The notes beneath the pieces are model-generated. The model saw only the letters and a list, made by a program, of their open reading frames with translations. It made no database searches and was not told where the DNA came from. Below, piece after piece: positions 15,419 to 23,669 of a stretch of 56,014 bases of DNA (its first letter is position 1; every line of letters starts with the position of its first letter). The stretch is from Acidobacteriota bacterium (GTDB lineage: Bacteria > Acidobacteriota > Thermoanaerobaculia > UBA5066). Both the position numbers and the translations under genes were made by a program. The stretch covers positions 4,352-60,365 of the forward strand of contig PLZI01000076.1 in the NCBI GenBank assembly GCA_003152095.1. The letters run 5' to 3'.

Positions 15419-16336
15419 TTACACCGGCCGCGGTCCGCGGGCCGACTCGAGAGCCTGATAGACGCGCGAGACGGGGCGCCGCGCGATGGCGCCGGCGAGC
15501 GCCCGTGTGGCCGCCGCGACGAGGGAAAGATCCACGCCCGTCTCGTAGCCCATGCCGTGGAGGAGATAGAGCAGGTCCTCCGTGGCGAGGTTGCCAGCAG
15601 CGCCGGGGGCGTATGGGCAGCCGCCGAGACCGCCCGCCGAGGAGTCGAAGATGCGTACGCCTTGCCGCAGACCTTCGGCCACGTTCGCGAGCGCGGTTCC
15701 ACGGGTGTCGTGGAAGTGGAGCGCGAGGCGCGCGAGCGGCATTCCCGCGTCCACGCAGCGTCCGACGACGTCGGGCACCTGGGTGGGAACGCCAATCCCG
15801 ATCGTGTCGCCGACGGACACCTCGTCGCACCCCGCGTCGAGCAGCCGCCGCGCAACGCGGGCGGTCGAGGCCGGCCTTACCGCACCCTCGTACGGGCAGC
15901 CAAAGCCGCACGACACGTACCCCCGCACCCGCATCCCGGACTCCCGCGCGCGCCGGATCACCGGTTCGAAGCGCGCGAACGACTCGTCGATAGAGGCATT
16001 GATGTTCTTCCGGTTGAACGTCTCGGAGGCCGCCGTGAAGACCGCAATCTCGCGCGCACCCGAGGCTTCGGCCCGGTCGAGCCCCCTCTCGTTAGGGACG
16101 AGAACCGGATACCGGACTCCGGGACGTTTCACGATCCGGCGGAAGACTTCCTCGCCGTCGGCGAGCTGCGGAATCGCCTTGGGCGAGACGAACGCCGTCG
16201 CCTCGACGACTGGCAGCCCCGCGGCCGAGAGGGCGTCCACGAACGCGACCTTCACGTCCGTCGGAACGGCCGCCGCCTCGTTCTGAAGGCCGTCGCGCGG
16301 GCCGACCTCGACGACCGTGACGCGCGACGTGCTCAT
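15419..16336 (-). CDS. mvaB: Hydroxymethylglutaryl-CoA lyase
   Basis: The 305-residue TIM-barrel enzyme has VVEVGPRDGLQNE at the N-terminus, the metal-binding HFHDTRGTALAN and the catalytic cysteine motif GGLGGCPYAPGAAGN. All three mark HMG-CoA lyases. The enzyme splits HMG-CoA into acetyl-CoA and acetoacetate, the last step of leucine degradation. The ATG at 16336 forms an ATGA overlap with the stop of the biotinyl-domain gene. Its place after the carboxylase and hydratase genes supports a catabolic role. Confidence 0.92.
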   Translation of the reverse strand: MSTSRVTVVEVGPRDGLQNEAAAVPTDVKVAFVDALSAAGLPVVEATAFVSPKAIPQLADGEEVFRRIVKRPGVRYPVLVPNERGLDRAEASGAREIAVFTAASETFNRKNINASIDESFARFEPVIRRARESGMRVRGYVSCGFGCPYEGAVRPASTARVARRLLDAGCDEVSVGDTIGIGVPTQVPDVVGRCVDAGMPLARLALHFHDTRGTALANVAEGLRQGVRIFDSSAGGLGGCPYAPGAAGNLATEDLLYLLHGMGYETGVDLSLVAAATRALAGAIARRPVSRVYQALESARGPRPV

Positions 16337-16725
16337 TCCATCTCCACGAGGACGTCGCCGAAGCCGACCATCTGTCCCTCGGAGACGAGAACGCGTTTCA
16401 CGGCGCCTTCCTTCGCGGCGCGAACCGCATGCTCCATCTTCATCGCCTCGACGACGACGAGCACGTCTCCCTTCGCGACCGCGCTCCCGGCCGCGACGCG
16501 CACCGCCACGATCCGGCCCGGCATCGGCGCCTCGAGAGGCGGCGTCTCCTCCGCGCCACGGGCCGCGCGGCGTGCGCGCGCCGTGGAGACGGAAGACAGT
16601 CGATACGTCTCGCCCCGGTAGGACACCCACGCGACGTCGCCATCGCGCACCGCCGTCGCGCCGGCCGGAACCTCCAGGCTCGCTGCGTCGCGCTCTTCTC
16701 CCGTCCGGAGGTCGCGCAGTCTCAC
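16333..16725 (-). CDS. Biotinyl domain of the acyl-CoA carboxylase alpha subunit (split-off C-terminal part)
   Basis: This 130-residue frame contains the biotin attachment motif AMKMEH with Lys96, preceded by a linker and the end of the BT-type domain (VRLRDLRTGEERDAASLEV). In methylcrotonyl- and propionyl-CoA carboxylases this part is fused to biotin carboxylase. Here it is in another frame and could start at GTG 16725, overlapping the stop of the preceding frame as GTGA. Adding one G to the G6 run at 16732-16737 would join both frames into one protein of 652 residues with a natural FRMGGRRVRLRD junction. Either the sequence has lost one base, or the subunit really is made as two chains. Confidence 0.85.
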   Translation of the reverse strand: MRLRDLRTGEERDAASLEVPAGATAVRDGDVAWVSYRGETYRLSSVSTARARRAARGAEETPPLEAPMPGRIVAVRVAAGSAVAKGDVLVVVEAMKMEHAVRAAKEGAVKRVLVSEGQMVGFGDVLVEME

Positions 16726-18290
16726 GCGCCGCCCCCCATGCGGAACGGCGTGTCGAACGGGCTGGGCCATCCGCCGGGCGTGGAGCTTCCTCCAGCCGCG
16801 CAAGCGGCGCGAGAGAGAACGGACGCCGCCGCGGCGAAGACTTCGTCCGGAGGCGGCGGGGGCGCGGGCAGCACGAGCGTCTCGAGCAGGGCCGTGTGCA
16901 GCTCGCCGCGGACGACGGGACCGGCCTGGAGCAGCCGGCTCAGCCACGAGAGATTCGTCATGACGCCGAGGGCGACCGTCTCGCCGAGCGCCGCGACGAG
17001 CCGCCGGCGCGCCTCTTCGCGGTCCCGCCCCTTCGCGACGATTTTCGCGAGCATGGGGTCGTAGTGAACGTCCACTGCCTGGCCCGCCGTCACACCCGAG
17101 TCCACGCGCACGCCCGGGCCCGAGGGCTCGACCCACGCGAGGAGCCGTCCGGCCTGGGGAAGGAAGCCCCCCTCGGGATCTTCCGCGTAGACGCGCGCTT
17201 CGATCGCATGCGCCGAGGGCCCGGAAGGAAGCTCGGGGAGCGGCTCTCCCGCGGCGATGCGGAGCTGCAGGGCGACGAGGTCCACGCCGAAGGCCTCCTC
17301 CGTCACGGGATGCTCGACCTGCAGGCGCGTGTTCATCTCGAGGAAGTAGAACGCGCCGGAAGGTTCGAGGAGGAACTCGACCGTCCCCGCGTTCACGTAA
17401 CCCGCCGCGCGGGCCGCGTCGCAGGCGGCCTTCTGGAGTCGCGCGCGAAGGTCCGGCGTCACCGCGGGGGACGGGCACTCCTCGATCACCTTCTGGTGGC
17501 GCCGCTGGAGCGAGCACTCGCGCTCGCCCAGCGCGACGACGTTCCCCTGCGTGTCGCCGAGAATCTGCACCTCGATGTGCCGCGGCGAGTCGAGGTACTT
17601 TTCGACGTAGACGGTCGAATCTCCGAAGGCGGCGAGAGCTTCGCGGCGGCAGGAAGCGATTGCTTCGGGAAGAGAAGCGACGTCACGCACGATTCGCATC
17701 CCTTTGCCCCCGCCGCCTGCGGAGGCTTTGACGACGACTGGAAGGCCGAGAGAAAGAATTTCTTCGAAGGTGCCTGAGGCGACGGGGCGCGGCAACGCCA
17801 CTCGACGCGCGCCGCCGCGGCCACCATCCTCTTTTCCATTCAAAGAAATCCCCGGTTCTTCTCCGAGTACGTGTGCTCCCGGAACGACCGCGACGCCTGC
17901 GGCGCGCATTCTTTCTCGAGCAGAAATCTTCGATCCCATCGCCTCCATGGCCTCGGGAGGAGGCCCAATCCAGATCATTCCCGCGTTCATGACCGCGCGC
18001 GCGAAGTCCGCGCTCTCCGAGAGAAAGCCGTAGCCGGGATGGACCGCGTCGCAGCGTGTTTCCTTCGCGGCCGCGAGAAGGCGCGGAATCGAAAGGTACG
18101 ATTCGCGCGCGGGCGCGGGGCCGAGGCGCACCGCCGCGTCCGCCAGAGCGACGTGGCGCGCGTCGCGGTCCGCGTCCGAGTACACCGCCACCGCCGCGAC
18201 GCCGGCGGTCCGGCAGGCGCGGAGCACACGCACGGCGATCTCGCCGCGGTTCGCGACGAGCACGCGGCCGAGCCGCCGGGGTTCCGTCAC
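16722..18290 (-). CDS. Acyl-CoA carboxylase alpha subunit, biotin carboxylase part (methylcrotonyl-CoA type)
   Basis: The 522-residue product starts at GTG 18290 (GTGA overlap with the hydratase stop). It has the biotin carboxylase fold: VLVANRGEIAVRVLRACR, HPGYGFLSESADFA, the glycine-rich ATP loop KASAGGGGKGMRIV, HIEVQILGD, ECSLQRRHQKVIEE and EMNTRLQVEHPVTE. The ATP-grasp entry loop has about 20 extra residues compared with AccC, encoded by an AT-rich patch (17745-17860). The C-terminal stretch is the start of the BT domain and stops at FRMGGGA. The carboxylase carboxylates its biotin with bicarbonate and ATP. Function as a single chain depends on the frame question described for the next gene. 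Confidence 0.9.
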   Translation of the reverse strand: MTEPRRLGRVLVANRGEIAVRVLRACRTAGVAAVAVYSDADRDARHVALADAAVRLGPAPARESYLSIPRLLAAAKETRCDAVHPGYGFLSESADFARAVMNAGMIWIGPPPEAMEAMGSKISARERMRAAGVAVVPGAHVLGEEPGISLNGKEDGGRGGARRVALPRPVASGTFEEILSLGLPVVVKASAGGGGKGMRIVRDVASLPEAIASCRREALAAFGDSTVYVEKYLDSPRHIEVQILGDTQGNVVALGERECSLQRRHQKVIEECPSPAVTPDLRARLQKAACDAARAAGYVNAGTVEFLLEPSGAFYFLEMNTRLQVEHPVTEEAFGVDLVALQLRIAAGEPLPELPSGPSAHAIEARVYAEDPEGGFLPQAGRLLAWVEPSGPGVRVDSGVTAGQAVDVHYDPMLAKIVAKGRDREEARRRLVAALGETVALGVMTNLSWLSRLLQAGPVVRGELHTALLETLVLPAPPPPPDEVFAAAASVLSRAACAAGGSSTPGGWPSPFDTPFRMGGGA

Positions 18291-19096
18291 GACTTTTTCG
18301 CGGCCGGCTCTACCGCCCAGGACGGCTTCCGCTTCTCCAGGAACGCCTTGAGCCCCTCCCGCGCCTCCGCCGAAGCGCGGCGCTCGCCCATTCGCTGGAT
18401 CGCGATGTTCGTGGCGTCCCGGAGCGGCATCTCCCCGACCGTGCGGGCGAGCCGCTTGGCTTCGGCGACGGCCTCGGGGCCCCCGAGCAGGATCGCGTCG
18501 AGGACCGCCTTCGTCGCGGCGCCAAGCTCCTTCTCCGGAACGACCCGGTGCACGAGGCCGGCCTGCCGGGCCTCCTCGGCATGGATGCGTTCTCCCGTGA
18601 CGAACCAGGCGCGCGCCCTCGACTCGCCCACCCGGCGCACGAGATACGGCGAGATGACGGCGGGAATGATCCCGAGCCTCACCTCGGTCGTGCCGAAGAT
18701 CGCGTCGTCGGCGGCCACGACGAAGTCGCACACGGCGAGGAGGCCCGTGCCCCCGCCCAGAGCCGCACCCTGGACGCGCGCCACGACCGGTTTGTCCAGC
18801 TCGTCGAGCGCCCGGAAGAGCGCCGCCAGCTCGGCCGAATCGCGGCGGTTCTCCTCCATCGTGAAGCCCGAGACTTTCCTCATCCAGTCGATGTCAGCGC
18901 CGGCGCAGAAGGTCTTGCCCGCGCCCGAAAGCTCGATGACGCGGGTGATCGCGTCGCTGGCCAGCTCGCGAACCGCGCGTTGCAGCGAAGCCACGAGCCC
19001 GCCGTCGAAGGCGTTCCGCCGGGCCGGACGGTTCAGGACGAGCCGCGTGATCCGGGGATCGGACGCGCGCTGAAGAAGGACGCCGGACTCGGTCAA
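18287..19096 (-). CDS. Enoyl-CoA hydratase (methylglutaconyl-CoA hydratase-like)
   Basis: The crotonase-fold protein has 269 residues from a TTG at 19096, which overlaps the stop of the preceding gene as TTGA. RNAFDGGLVASLQ, FCAGADIDWMRK and GGGTGLLAVCDFVVAA are the oxyanion-hole and active-site segments. The AGADIDWM form is common in hydratases of the leucine pathway. Sitting between the two carboxylase subunit genes, it most likely hydrates 3-methylglutaconyl-CoA to HMG-CoA, which MvaB then cleaves. The substrate is inferred from context. Confidence 0.88.
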   Translation of the reverse strand: MTESGVLLQRASDPRITRLVLNRPARRNAFDGGLVASLQRAVRELASDAITRVIELSGAGKTFCAGADIDWMRKVSGFTMEENRRDSAELAALFRALDELDKPVVARVQGAALGGGTGLLAVCDFVVAADDAIFGTTEVRLGIIPAVISPYLVRRVGESRARAWFVTGERIHAEEARQAGLVHRVVPEKELGAATKAVLDAILLGGPEAVAEAKRLARTVGEMPLRDATNIAIQRMGERRASAEAREGLKAFLEKRKPSWAVEPAAKKS

Positions 19097-19932
19097 GGCA
19101 ACACCTGCACCGATCCGGGAAGGTCGAGGGGGATCGTGAGAATCTGGTCCTTGCCCACGCGTAAAGAGACCTGCGCAACGAGTCGGCCGGCGACGCGGCC
19201 GTCGCCCGCCACCGCGTCGCCGAGGGCGGACAGAAGCTCGGCGCTCGGGGCGCTGATGGGGAGCTCGATCGCGTTCTCCCGGCCGGCATGCAGCCTCAAG
19301 CCGTGGCGCTCGCCTTCCGCGAGCTTCCGGTCGCCTGCCCACACGGCATAGACGAGATTCTTCACGTCGAGCGGGAACGACAGCGGGTTGAAAAGAGTCG
19401 CCGTCGCCTGCCCCTCGACCTGGGTGAGGGAGATTCCCGTGAAGCGCGCTCCTGAAAAGCCCGCGAGGGAACCGCCCATCGGTGCCGCCGAGCGCACCTG
19501 CGGCGTGCCGATCCTCAGAATTCCGGCCGCGCACACGCGCACGGGCGCTCCTCCGGCACCCGAGAGCGAGCCGTTCAGAGTCACGTCGAGCGCGAGCGGA
19601 TGGAGGCGCTCGAGAAGCGCCTGAGGAATCTTCGCGAGGTCGAGGTCCACGAGGAGCACGACGGCATTCCCGGCGGGTCCCTGCTGAGCCATCGCCGTCA
19701 ACGAAGGTCCGAACGGAAGCGGGGTGTTCGCCACCGCGATCTCCCCCGTGAATTCCTGCCTGCCGCCGTCGGCCGCGTTCGGAAGAGTCGTGCGCAGGAA
19801 CGCCGTGAGCTTTGTTCGCGTCAGGGACGTGACCTCGAGGGCGTCCACGCTGCCGCAGCTGAGCCGTTCTTCCGCGCGCGCGAAGAACGGCAGCAGCGCA
19901 GCGAGGAGCAACGGAAAAAGAGCGCGCCGCAT
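19093..19932 (-). CDS. Secreted LEA2/WHy-like protein
   Basis: The ATG at 19932 gives a 279-residue protein with a clear Sec signal peptide (MRRALFPLLLAALLPFFARA). The rest reads as two beta-rich domains. One has LDVTLNGSLSGAGG, and the other has GISLTQVEGQATATLFNPLSFPLDVKNLVY, similar to the LEA14/WHy fold, where NP-x-x-F-P-x-x-V marks the domain. Such proteins are usually periplasmic and linked to desiccation or membrane stress. Finding one between carboxylase beta and hydratase genes is odd. There are only two bases between it and the carboxylase gene, so it is surely in the same transcript. Confidence 0.7.
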   Translation of the reverse strand: MRRALFPLLLAALLPFFARAEERLSCGSVDALEVTSLTRTKLTAFLRTTLPNAADGGRQEFTGEIAVANTPLPFGPSLTAMAQQGPAGNAVVLLVDLDLAKIPQALLERLHPLALDVTLNGSLSGAGGAPVRVCAAGILRIGTPQVRSAAPMGGSLAGFSGARFTGISLTQVEGQATATLFNPLSFPLDVKNLVYAVWAGDRKLAEGERHGLRLHAGRENAIELPISAPSAELLSALGDAVAGDGRVAGRLVAQVSLRVGKDQILTIPLDLPGSVQVLP

Positions 19933-19934
19933 GC

Positions 19935-21548
19935 CTACATCCGGAACACGCCGAAGCGTGTCTCCCGCCGCGGTGCGTTCGCGGCGGCCGCAAGACCGAG
20001 CGCGAGAACGCGGCGCGTCTCCACCGGGTCCAAAATGCCGTCGTCCCACAGGCGCCCCGTCGCGAAATAAGGGTTTCCCTCAGCCTCGTACTTGTCCAGC
20101 GTGGGCTTTCGAAACGCGGCCCGCTCCGAATCCGTCATCTTCGTCTGTCCCTCCCGCACGCGCTGATCGTCCTTGACGGTGGCGAGAACGTCCGCCGCCT
20201 GCTCGCCGCCCATGACGCTGATCCGGGCGTTCGGCCACGTCCAGAGGAAGCGCGGCTGGTAGGCGCGCCCGCACATCCCGTAGTTGCCCGCGCCGAACGA
20301 GCCTCCCACGAGAAGCGTGAACTTCGGGACGGAGGCGTTCGCGACCGCATGCACCATTTTGGCGCCGTCCTTCGCAATGCCGCCCTGCTCGTACGCCTTT
20401 CCCACCATGAAACCCGTGATGTTCTGGAGGAAGACGAGCGGCACCTCACGCTGGCACGCCATCTCGATGAAGTGCGTCGCCTTGAGCGCTGACTCGGAGA
20501 AGAGAACGCCGTTGTTCGCGAGCACAGCCACGGGGAACCCCGCGACGTGGCCGAATCCCGTGACGAGTGTCGCCCCATACCGCGGCTTGAACTCGTGGAA
20601 ACGCGAGCCGTCGAGGAGGCGCGCGAGAAGCTCGCGCACGTCGTACGGCCTGCGGAGGTCTCGCGGGACGACGCCATAGAGCTCGTCCGCGGGATACCGG
20701 GGCTCCTCGGGGGCGATGCGCGAGGTCGTCGCCCCCCTTGCGCCTCCGAGATGGGCGACAATCTCGCGCACCTTCTCGAGCGCGTCGGCGTCGTCCTCGG
20801 CGAGATGGTCGGCGACGCCCGACAAGCGCGTATGCACGTCGCCCCCGCCCAGCTCTTCCGCGGAAACGTCCTCCCCCGTCGCGGCCTTCACGAGCGGCGG
20901 ACCGGCGAGAAAAATCGTGCCTTGGTTCTTCACGATGACGGTCTCGTCCGACATCGCCGGCACGTACGCGCCGCCCGCGGTGCACGAGCCGAGCACGGCC
21001 GCGATCTGCGGGAGGCCGGCCGCGCTCATGCGCGCCTGGTTGTAGAAGATGCGCCCGAAGTGCTCGCGGTCGGGAAATACCTCGGCCTGCAGCGGCAGGA
21101 ACGCGCCACCCGAGTCCACGAGGTAGACCGCCGGCAGAGCGTTCTCCATGGCGATCTCCTGCGCCCGAAGGTGCTTTTTTACGGTGACCGGGTAATACGT
21201 GCCGCCTTTGACCGTGGCGTCGTTCGCGACGATCACGACCTCGCGGCCCGAGATGCGGCCCACACCCGTCACGAGGCCCGCGCCGGGCGCGGCGTTTTCG
21301 TACAGACCCCAGCCCGCCAGAGGCGCGACCTCGAGAAAGGCCGTACCCGGATCGAGAAGGCGCTCGAGGCGCTCGCGCACGGGAAGCTTGCCGCGCGCGA
21401 CGTGCCGGGCCCGTTCCTTCTCGCCGCCGCCCTCGCGGGCCTTCGCGAGCTCACCGACGAGTCGCGCGGCGAGCGCGCGGTGATGGACGGCGTTCTCCCG
21501 AAACTCGGACGAGGACGGAGAAAGTTGCGAGCCGAGGACTTCGCTCAC
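19935..21548 (-). CDS. Methylcrotonyl-CoA carboxylase beta subunit (carboxyltransferase)
   Basis: The 537-residue protein has both halves of an acyl-CoA carboxyltransferase. The N-half has [37 protein letters not shown] and [14 protein letters not shown]. The C-half has [36 protein letters not shown] and [15 protein letters not shown]. The GGTYYP and [14 protein letters not shown] segments are typical of methylcrotonyl-CoA carboxylase rather than propionyl- or acetyl-CoA carboxylase. It moves the carboxyl group from biotin to methylcrotonyl-CoA. The GTG start at 21548 overlaps the B12-protein stop. Confidence 0.92.
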   Translation of the reverse strand: MSEVLGSQLSPSSSEFRENAVHHRALAARLVGELAKAREGGGEKERARHVARGKLPVRERLERLLDPGTAFLEVAPLAGWGLYENAAPGAGLVTGVGRISGREVVIVANDATVKGGTYYPVTVKKHLRAQEIAMENALPAVYLVDSGGAFLPLQAEVFPDREHFGRIFYNQARMSAAGLPQIAAVLGSCTAGGAYVPAMSDETVIVKNQGTIFLAGPPLVKAATGEDVSAEELGGGDVHTRLSGVADHLAEDDADALEKVREIVAHLGGARGATTSRIAPEEPRYPADELYGVVPRDLRRPYDVRELLARLLDGSRFHEFKPRYGATLVTGFGHVAGFPVAVLANNGVLFSESALKATHFIEMACQREVPLVFLQNITGFMVGKAYEQGGIAKDGAKMVHAVANASVPKFTLLVGGSFGAGNYGMCGRAYQPRFLWTWPNARISVMGGEQAADVLATVKDDQRVREGQTKMTDSERAAFRKPTLDKYEAEGNPYFATGRLWDDGILDPVETRRVLALGLAAAANAPRRETRFGVFRM

Positions 21549-21949
21549 GCCCGCTCGCCCGCGAGGCGGCGGATGGCGTCGACTGTGGCGCCCGTGGTCG
21601 TGCCCGGAAGGAAGATTTCGCGCACGCCCCGGGCCTTGAGCGGCGCGATGTCCTTCTCGGGAATGATGCCGCCCACGACGACCGTGATGCTCTCGCCGCC
21701 GCCTTCCTTCAGGGCGTCTATCACCTCGGGCACGAGAACGTTGTGGGCACCCGACAGGATGGAGAGGCCCACGACGTCGACGTCTTCCTGGACGGCCGCC
21801 GCGGCGATCTGCCGGGGCGTCTGCCGGAGGCCGGAGTAGATGACCTCCATGCCGGCGTCGCGGAGAGCACGCGCGATGACCTTCGCGCCGCGGTCATGCC
21901 CGTCGAGGCCGGGCTTGGCGACGAGAACGCGAATAGGCCGGTCGCTCAT
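21545..21949 (-). CDS. B12-binding subunit of an acyl-CoA mutase (methylmalonyl-CoA mutase C-terminal type)
   Basis: The 134-residue protein is a free-standing cobalamin-binding domain with the DxHxxG motif at D16, H18 and G21 ([12 protein letters not shown]), SILSGAH and [11 protein letters not shown]. Such subunits pair with a separate catalytic chain to form methylmalonyl-CoA, isobutyryl-CoA or related mutases. No catalytic chain is in the window. It is the first gene of the long minus-strand block. A TAGAAT box lies seven bases before its ATG, so the mRNA is probably leaderless. Confidence 0.9.
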   Translation of the reverse strand: MSDRPIRVLVAKPGLDGHDRGAKVIARALRDAGMEVIYSGLRQTPRQIAAAAVQEDVDVVGLSILSGAHNVLVPEVIDALKEGGGESITVVVGGIIPEKDIAPLKARGVREIFLPGTTTGATVDAIRRLAGERA

Positions 21950-21956
21950 GCGCGCG

Positions 21957-21962
21957 ATTCTA
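21957..21962 (-). promoter_or_regulatory. -10-like box of the leucine-catabolism block
   Basis: On the minus strand TAGAAT ends seven bases before the ATG at 21949. No convincing -35 hexamer is seen at 16-18 bases. With normal geometry the transcript would start at or next to the start codon. Confidence 0.45.
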
Positions 21963-21999
21963 CAGGGAGGCGCGGTGTAAACTGCTTGTTCAATAAATC

Positions 22000-23268
22000 A
22001 TGGTGCGTCTGGGCAACCTCCTCATCGAAAAGACGCTCATCACCGACGAGCAGCGGCACCGCGCCGTCCTGAGGCAGGCCCGCCAGAAGGGGCGGTTTGG
22101 AACGGCGCTGCTCGAGGAAGGAACCTCCGAGGACGTCATTCTCCACGGCCTCTCGGTCCAGCACCGGGTGCCCCCTGCCCCGCCGGAGGCTCTCGAGCAG
22201 ATTCGCGCGGACGTCTTGCGTCTCGTGCCCGGCCGCGTCGCGCAGCGCCTGCACGCCGTGCCGTTTCGCAAGGACGGGTTCAGCCTCACGGTCGCGATGC
22301 GCGATCCCGGCAACCTGCCGGCGCTCGACGAGCTCGCGGCGCTCACGGGTCTCCACATCGTTCCTCATGTGGCCCTCGAGGTGCGGATGTACGCGCTTCT
22401 CTACCGCTACTACGCGGCCGACGTGGAGCCGCGTTACCTCTCGGCGGCCGCGTTCCTGCGCGAGACGCAGCCCCCGAGGGACGCGGACAACGCCGAGGCC
22501 ACGCAGCCGTTGCGAAGGCCGCGCCCGAAAAGTCGGCCGGACCTGCGCGTCGTTCCGCCGCCTCCGCCCGAGCTCGCTTTGGCTTACCCGAAACGCGCGC
22601 GGGGTCTCGATCAGGACGACCCGTGGCACTCCGCGACGGACGTCATCCCCGCCGCGTCGCTCGCGGTGACCGCGCGGCGCATGGAAAACGAGATCTTCGA
22701 GGATCCCCTCGAGTCGCTCGGCCCGGACCCAGACTCGATGGAGTTTCCGCTCCGGCTGGCAGATACACTCGCCGACGCGTCCGCCGAGCTCGGGAGCGTC
22801 GACCGGTTCGTCGCGCGGCTCGGCGCAGCGCAAAGCCGCGACGACATCGCCAACGCCGTGCTCGACGAGGCCATGCGCTACGTCCGCCGCGCGGCTCTCT
22901 TCGTCGCCTATTCCGACCACGTGCGCGGTTGGGCGGCGCGGCCCGCCGCGCCCGCGCTTTTGTCCTTTCACCTGCCCGACACGCAGCCCTCTGTCTTTGC
23001 GACGCTGCGCAACACCGAGGGGTTCTACGTCGGCCCGCAACCGGATCTGCCCGGGACGGCTTCGACGCTCGCGGCGCTCGGGTCGGAAGGTCGGGGGCAA
23101 GTGGGGGTCGTGCCCGTGAATCTGAAGGGCAAGACCGTCCTCTATCTTTACGGCGAAGCCGAATCCAATGAGCGTCCCGTGTCCGTGCCGGTTCTCAAAC
23201 GCCTCGCCGCGATGGCGGCGACGGCCCTCGAGATCGTCCTCCTCAAACGCCGGCTCGGACGCCTCTAG
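22000..23268 (+). CDS. MshEN-type (GspE N-terminal) protein with a GAF-like C-terminus
   Basis: The 422-residue protein opens with RLGNLLIEKTLITDEQ and, 25 residues on, RFGTALLEEGTSEDV, followed by LSVQ. This tandem pattern is that of the MshEN domain, which in type II secretion and pilus ATPases binds cyclic di-GMP. Residues 60-135 continue a GspE_N-like fold. A low-complexity linker (about 150-250) leads to a C-terminal GAF-like domain (about 270-420) ending in a long helix (KRLAAMAATALEIVLL). There is no ATPase domain. It may be a c-di-GMP receptor acting through protein contacts; this is inferred. Confidence 0.75.
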   Translation: MVRLGNLLIEKTLITDEQRHRAVLRQARQKGRFGTALLEEGTSEDVILHGLSVQHRVPPAPPEALEQIRADVLRLVPGRVAQRLHAVPFRKDGFSLTVAMRDPGNLPALDELAALTGLHIVPHVALEVRMYALLYRYYAADVEPRYLSAAAFLRETQPPRDADNAEATQPLRRPRPKSRPDLRVVPPPPPELALAYPKRARGLDQDDPWHSATDVIPAASLAVTARRMENEIFEDPLESLGPDPDSMEFPLRLADTLADASAELGSVDRFVARLGAAQSRDDIANAVLDEAMRYVRRAALFVAYSDHVRGWAARPAAPALLSFHLPDTQPSVFATLRNTEGFYVGPQPDLPGTASTLAALGSEGRGQVGVVPVNLKGKTVLYLYGEAESNERPVSVPVLKRLAAMAATALEIVLLKRRLGRL

Positions 23269-23287
23269 GCACCCCAACCGACTCGAT

Positions 23288-23317
23288 TTGAACGAGATGC
23301 CAGAGGACGGGTAGACT
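23288..23317 (+). promoter_or_regulatory. Promoter of the HU gene
   Basis: TTGAAC (23288-23293) and TAGACT (23312-23317) are 18 bases apart. The GTG start follows nine bases later with no ribosome-binding site between, so the mRNA should begin at or very near the start codon. Confidence 0.55.
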
Positions 23318-23326
23318 CCCCATTAC

Positions 23327-23665
23327 GTGATCAAGAACGACATCATCAACGCCGTCGCGGAGGCGGCGGGCGTGCCGCGCCAGAAGGCGACGCAGGCCGT
23401 CGAGACGATCATCGACGTGCTGCGCCAGGCGCTCTCGCGCGGCGAGCGCATCGAGCTGCGCGGCTTCGGTGTGTTCCTGGTCAAACCCAGAAAGCGCGGC
23501 ATCGGCCGCAACCCGAAACGTCCCACCGAGGAAGTGCAGATTCCACCCGGCTTCACGATCCGCTTCAAGCCCGGCAAGGAGCTGCGCGACATGACCGGCC
23601 CGGCCGAGGAGCGGGCCGCGAAGGCCACGGCTTCCAGCCCACCCTCCTCCGGCACGTCCTCCTGA
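23327..23665 (+). CDS. HU/IHF family DNA-binding protein
   Basis: The 112-residue protein, from a GTG start, has the histone-like fold: NDIINAVAEAAGVPRQKATQAVETI, GERIELRGFGVFLV and the DNA-binding arm KRGIGRNPKRPTEEVQIPP, followed by RFKPGKELRD. The arm keeps the RNP segment that intercalates DNA. A serine-, alanine- and proline-rich tail of about 18 residues extends beyond the usual end. It bends or compacts DNA. The site-2 protease gene follows after four bases. Confidence 0.92.
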   Translation: MIKNDIINAVAEAAGVPRQKATQAVETIIDVLRQALSRGERIELRGFGVFLVKPRKRGIGRNPKRPTEEVQIPPGFTIRFKPGKELRDMTGPAEERAAKATASSPPSSGTSS

Positions 23666-23669
23666 CCTC

